Assembly: GCA_913058025.1 (NCBI GenBank)
Contig: CAJXPN010000214.1
Location: 1-7,158 of the forward strand
Origin: an uncultured Myxococcales bacterium
Lineage (GTDB): Bacteria > Myxococcota_A > Bradymonadia > Bradymonadales > Bradymonadaceae
Reading direction: 5' to 3'
DNA: 7,158 nt
A model generated the notes under the pieces. That model had not been told where the DNA came from. It did not search any database and saw nothing but the letters and a program-made list of their open reading frames with translations. Shown one piece after another: positions 4,940-7,158 of this stretch. Within the stretch, counting starts at the first letter, position 1; every line of letters starts with the position of its first letter. The position numbers were made by a program, and so were the translations under genes.

Positions 4940-5692
4940 TCAACCCGCGAGTTCGCGCGCCTGGCGGATCCAGTGGTCGACGTTGGCGAACCTCGCGAGG
5001 TCCCCCAGCGCGGCGTTGAGCTGGGCAGGCTCGCTGGACGCGATCACGTCGAAGGTCTCGAAGCCCGCGCTCACGAGGACCTTCTTCGTGCTCGGCCCCA
5101 CGCCCACGATCCTCTCGAGGTCGTCGGGCTCACCCGTCCTGGCGCGCGGCTTCGCGGGAGCGGGCTTGGGAGCGGGCGCGGGCGCCGCCTGAGCGCGCGC
5201 CGGGGCCGGCGCCGCGGGCGCGCTCGCGGGCGCGCTCGCTGGAGCCTTCGCGGGCGCGCTCGCTGGCGTCGCCTCACCGGCCCAGGCCTGGCGGGCGACG
5301 TCGAGCTCGGCGCGGAACTCGGCGCGGGTGACCGCGCCCTCGGCCTTGATCTTGGCGACGTCCTCGCGCACGCCGACGAGCGCGTCGGCCCGCTTCGCGC
5401 GCGACTCGGCGTCCCGCTCGACCCGCTCCTGGGCGAACTGGCCCACGAGCTCGCGCGCCTCCTGGCGCACCGTGGTCACCGAGCTCACGATCTCCTGGAC
5501 CTGCTCCTGGAGCGACCCCTTGAGCTGCGCGGCGCGCTCGGTCCGCGTCACCCTCGACTCGATGAGCGCCTCTCGGGCCTCACCGGTCACGCGCTCGACG
5601 TCCCCGCGCAAGCGCTCCAGCGTCTCCTGGCGCTCCTGCTTCCCGCGGTCGATTTCTTCGCGCAGCCTGCTCATGTCCGTTGCCATACCCAT
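4940..5692 (-). CDS. GvpC-like coiled-coil protein fused to a helix-hairpin-helix domain
   Basis: The 250-residue protein has three parts. Residues about 7-137 are one long charged helix with loosely repeated stretches (RQETLERLRGDVERV, RAAQLKGSLQEQVQEI, RADALVGVREDVAKI); the spaced R, A, Q and L with F at intervals recall the helical repeats of cyanobacterial GvpC, which lie on the outside of the vesicle and stiffen it. Residues about 141-185 are an Ala/Pro linker. Residues 188-250 form a helix-hairpin-helix domain: DDLERIVGVGPSTKKVLVSAG (first hairpin GVGP, 197-200), then FETFDVIASSEPAQLNAAL. Such domains bind DNA or act in protein contacts. AAGGAGG 8 nt before the ATG at 5692 fixes the start. 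It lies 28 nt after the preceding gene and 113 nt before the transposase remnant. I cannot assign a function; GvpC homology is weak and based on pattern. Confidence 0.85.
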   Translation of the reverse strand: MGMATDMSRLREEIDRGKQERQETLERLRGDVERVTGEAREALIESRVTRTERAAQLKGSLQEQVQEIVSSVTTVRQEARELVGQFAQERVERDAESRAKRADALVGVREDVAKIKAEGAVTRAEFRAELDVARQAWAGEATPASAPAKAPASAPASAPAAPAPARAQAAPAPAPKPAPAKPRARTGEPDDLERIVGVGPSTKKVLVSAGFETFDVIASSEPAQLNAALGDLARFANVDHWIRQARELAG

Positions 5693-5701
5693 GTCCGTAA
5701 C

Positions 5702-5707
5702 CTCCTT
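5702..5707 (-). promoter_or_regulatory. Ribosome binding site of the GvpC-like/HHH gene
   Basis: The minus strand reads AAGGAGG, 8 nt, then the ATG at 5692. Two further in-frame ATGs lie at 5686 and 5674, so this site is what makes the first ATG the best choice. Confidence 0.7.
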
Positions 5708-5720
5708 GAATGGTTCGAGA

Positions 5721-7106
5721 TCAGCCCCGAGGCTTGATCGAGATGAAGGGTTTGCCCGCCGAGACCTTGACCTCCATGACGAGCGCGTTCGATCCGTACT
5801 TCTCGCGCGCCATGCTCCGCTGCTTGCTCACGCGCTCGGAGAACTTGCCGAAGTCGATGGGGCGCTCGATGACCTGACACCTGTGCATCACGATCACGAA
5901 GTCCCTGTACAACCTCAGGATCTCGTCCTCAGAGTTGACGTGCTCGTCGGCCGGTCGCGCGCGGCGCTCCTGGCCGAAGTTCGACAGCGTCGGCATCCGC
6001 ACCGTGTCCAACTGCTCACGCGCGCTGAGCGCGTCGATGTTCCGCGTCATCACGACATCGGGGTTCTGCGTGACCGTCTTGAGCGAGTTCGGCAGCAGCC
6101 GCTTGCGCGACGACGCCCTCGAGCGCCTGCTCGACGACTCGGGGACACGCTGGAGCCTCCTGCGCTTGCGGCGCGTCGGCTTGAGGATCCTCGCCTGGGG
6201 CGCGCTCCTGGAATCATCAGCGGCCTGCTCGTCCTTCGACTTCGCGGTCCTGAGCACGCGCGCGCCCTGTATCTTCTGAGGCTCCTGAGCCTCCTGAGGC
6301 TCCTGAGGCTTCTGAGGCTCCTGAGGCTCAGGAGCCTCAGGAGCCTCCCTGGCGCCCCGCTCGCTCTCGGTCGACTCACGCTCCAGGCGCTTGAGCTCCG
6401 TGAACGACCTGGAGGGCGCGCTCACGGCCTCCTCGAGCGCGTTCACGCCGATCGCGGTGATCTCGTCCGCGACCTGGAAGTCGCTCGAGATCCCGTGGAT
6501 CTTCTCGTGGCGGCGGCGGCGCTTCGACATCAGGTCGATGTCGGTGAGGTCGGACTCCTCCTCGAGCCCGCCGCCGAGCGACGAGAAGATCGAGTCGAAC
6601 GACGCCCGCGCCCTGGACGCCTGCGACCCGGTCGCCTTCGACCCGGTCGCGTCAGGCTCGTCCCCGTCGACCACGGAGTCCGTCGACAGGTCGACGAGCG
6701 CGCCGCCCTTGCCCGACTTGAAGTACGCCACGCGCAGCGGCTTGATCCGCCCGATCGAGGACACCTGAGAGATCTCCTCGAGTTCCCAGGCCTCCGACGC
6801 CCTGGCCGCGCTCGGCGGATCCGCGAGGACGTCAGACTCCGCGGCCCCCAGCTCTGGCTTGTCGAACCTGGGGCGCGAACGCTCCGTCCAGAGGTCGAGC
6901 GTGAAGTCCGCCCCGGGCTTCGCGCCCCGGGGAGACACGCCCGGGGTGTTGATCGCAGACACGCTCAGCCCCTCGAGCGGCCTCGACTCCTCTCCACCCT
7001 CCTGGGTCCCACCACGCACGAGCTCCGCGCTCGCCGCTCGCTCGCCCCGCTCGCGCTCATCGAGGAGCTGCTCGATGAAGTCCAGATCCTCATCGAGGAA
7101 GCTCAT
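5721..7106 (-). CDS. Low-complexity protein with MXAN_5187-like C-terminal domain
   Basis: From the ATG at 7106 the product is 461 residues, MSFLDEDLDFIEQLLDERE and onwards. Most of it looks disordered: acidic and Ser-rich in the first 200 residues, a Pro-Gln-Glu repeat (about 250-279), and a very basic stretch (KPTRRKRRRLQRVPESSSRR region, about 320-345). The only folded-looking part is the last 63 residues: LYRDFVIVMHRCQ (399-411), then FGKFSERVSKQRSMAREKYG and VMEVKVSAGKPFISIKPRG. These fit the pattern of the MXAN_5187 C-terminal domain of myxobacteria, of unknown function. Longer versions beginning MYKRQ come from adapter sequence and are false. The genomic DNA upstream is lost, so the true start and any promoter are unknown. 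It sits 28 nt before the GvpC-like gene, so it is probably in the same operon. A scaffold or regulatory role is only a guess. Confidence 0.8.
   Translation of the reverse strand: MSFLDEDLDFIEQLLDERERGERAASAELVRGGTQEGGEESRPLEGLSVSAINTPGVSPRGAKPGADFTLDLWTERSRPRFDKPELGAAESDVLADPPSAARASEAWELEEISQVSSIGRIKPLRVAYFKSGKGGALVDLSTDSVVDGDEPDATGSKATGSQASRARASFDSIFSSLGGGLEEESDLTDIDLMSKRRRRHEKIHGISSDFQVADEITAIGVNALEEAVSAPSRSFTELKRLERESTESERGAREAPEAPEPQEPQKPQEPQEAQEPQKIQGARVLRTAKSKDEQAADDSRSAPQARILKPTRRKRRRLQRVPESSSRRSRASSRKRLLPNSLKTVTQNPDVVMTRNIDALSAREQLDTVRMPTLSNFGQERRARPADEHVNSEDEILRLYRDFVIVMHRCQVIERPIDFGKFSERVSKQRSMAREKYGSNALVMEVKVSAGKPFISIKPRG
6270..6347. repeat. Tandem 9-bp repeat with a 15-bp inverted repeat, in coding sequence
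   Basis: Variants of the 9-mer GAGGCTCCT repeat about eight times, encoding the Pro-Gln-Glu tract. At 6314-6328 and 6333-6347 the repeat turns over, giving a perfect 15-bp stem with a 4-nt loop (CAGG). The frame stays open throughout. Confidence 0.75.
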
Positions 7107-7109
7107 GTC

Positions 7110-7158
7110 CTGTCTCTTATACACATCTCCGAGCCCACGAGACAGGCAGAAATCTCGT
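7110..7158. other. Nextera (Tn5) sequencing adapter left on the contig end; not genomic
   Basis: CTGTCTCTTATACACATCT (7110-7128) is the Tn5 mosaic end used in Nextera libraries. CCGAGCCCACGAGAC (7129-7143) is the adapter that follows it, AGGCAGAA (7144-7151) matches an i7 index position, and ATCTCGT (7152-7158) begins the flow-cell primer. These four pieces occur in exactly the order of adapter read-through. Real sequence therefore ends at about 7109. Confidence 0.97.

Noticed and set aside
4344..5192. Plus-strand open frame of 282 codons spanning gvpG, the transposase remnant and the HHH gene
   Set aside because: It crosses three supported genes on the other strand and shows no domain; only the short LSADPVQR stretch is noted as a repeat.
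4973..5737. Plus-strand open frame of 254 codons opposite the GvpC-like gene
   Set aside because: Arg/Leu/Gly-rich antisense product with no recognisable motif; the minus-strand gene has an ideal ribosome binding site and an HHH domain.
7110..7128. Tn5 mosaic end read as a natural transposon terminus
   Set aside because: It is followed directly by Illumina adapter and index sequence, so it is a library artefact.
1..7158. CRISPR array, tRNA or rRNA genes
   Set aside because: No regularly spaced direct repeats and no tRNA- or rRNA-like sequence were seen by eye on either strand.

Overview
The window holds most of a bacterial gas vesicle (gvp) gene cluster. Gas vesicles are hollow protein shells filled with gas that give cells buoyancy. 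Every gene I can support reads on the minus strand, so the biological order runs from the high-coordinate end to position 1. The DNA is very GC-rich with strong G/C third-position bias. The first gene ends in a domain resembling the C-terminal domain of Myxococcus xanthus MXAN_5187, so I infer a Myxococcota-like (former delta-proteobacterial) host. Aquatic gas-vesicle bacteria of other high-GC phyla remain possible.

Edge artefact: the last 49 bases (7110-7158) are not genomic. They are a Nextera/Tn5 mosaic-end adapter with a sample index left on the end of an assembled contig. They add a false N-terminus (MYKRQ) to the gene beside them; real sequence ends at about 7109.

Upstream block (7106 down to 3238), in order: a low-complexity protein with an MXAN_5187-like C-terminal domain; a coiled-coil protein with GvpC-like character fused to a C-terminal helix-hairpin-helix domain; a short, well-translated remnant of an IS3-family transposase (OrfA plus the first helix-turn-helix of OrfB, no DDE catalytic core); then gvpG, gvpS, gvpK and gvpJ joined by overlapping start/stop codons. 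The G-S-K-J order matches the B. megaterium cluster, where gvpL lies between G and S; no gvpL is seen there here. A hairpin just after gvpJ probably closes this block.

Downstream block (3237 down to 1): an AT-rich leader with a candidate promoter whose spacer contains the palindrome TTAGCGCTAA; gvpA, the major shell protein; a strong GC hairpin; gvpN (MoxR-type AAA+ ATPase); a small basic coiled-coil protein resembling GvpV; a GvpF/GvpL-family protein; and the 5' part of gvpH (Hsp20-like), cut by the window edge. This arrangement allows gvpA to be made in large amounts while the accessory proteins after the hairpin are made in smaller amounts.

How they may work together: GvpA polymerises into the ribbed wall. 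GvpJ and GvpS are GvpA-related minor proteins thought to act in nucleation and assembly with GvpF/L, GvpG and GvpK. GvpN supplies ATPase activity and GvpH chaperone-like activity. The GvpC-like/HHH protein and the MXAN_5187-domain protein are lineage-specific additions of unknown role. The main points to follow up are these two proteins, the embedded transposase remnant, and the repeated TTAGCGC motif in the noncoding gaps.
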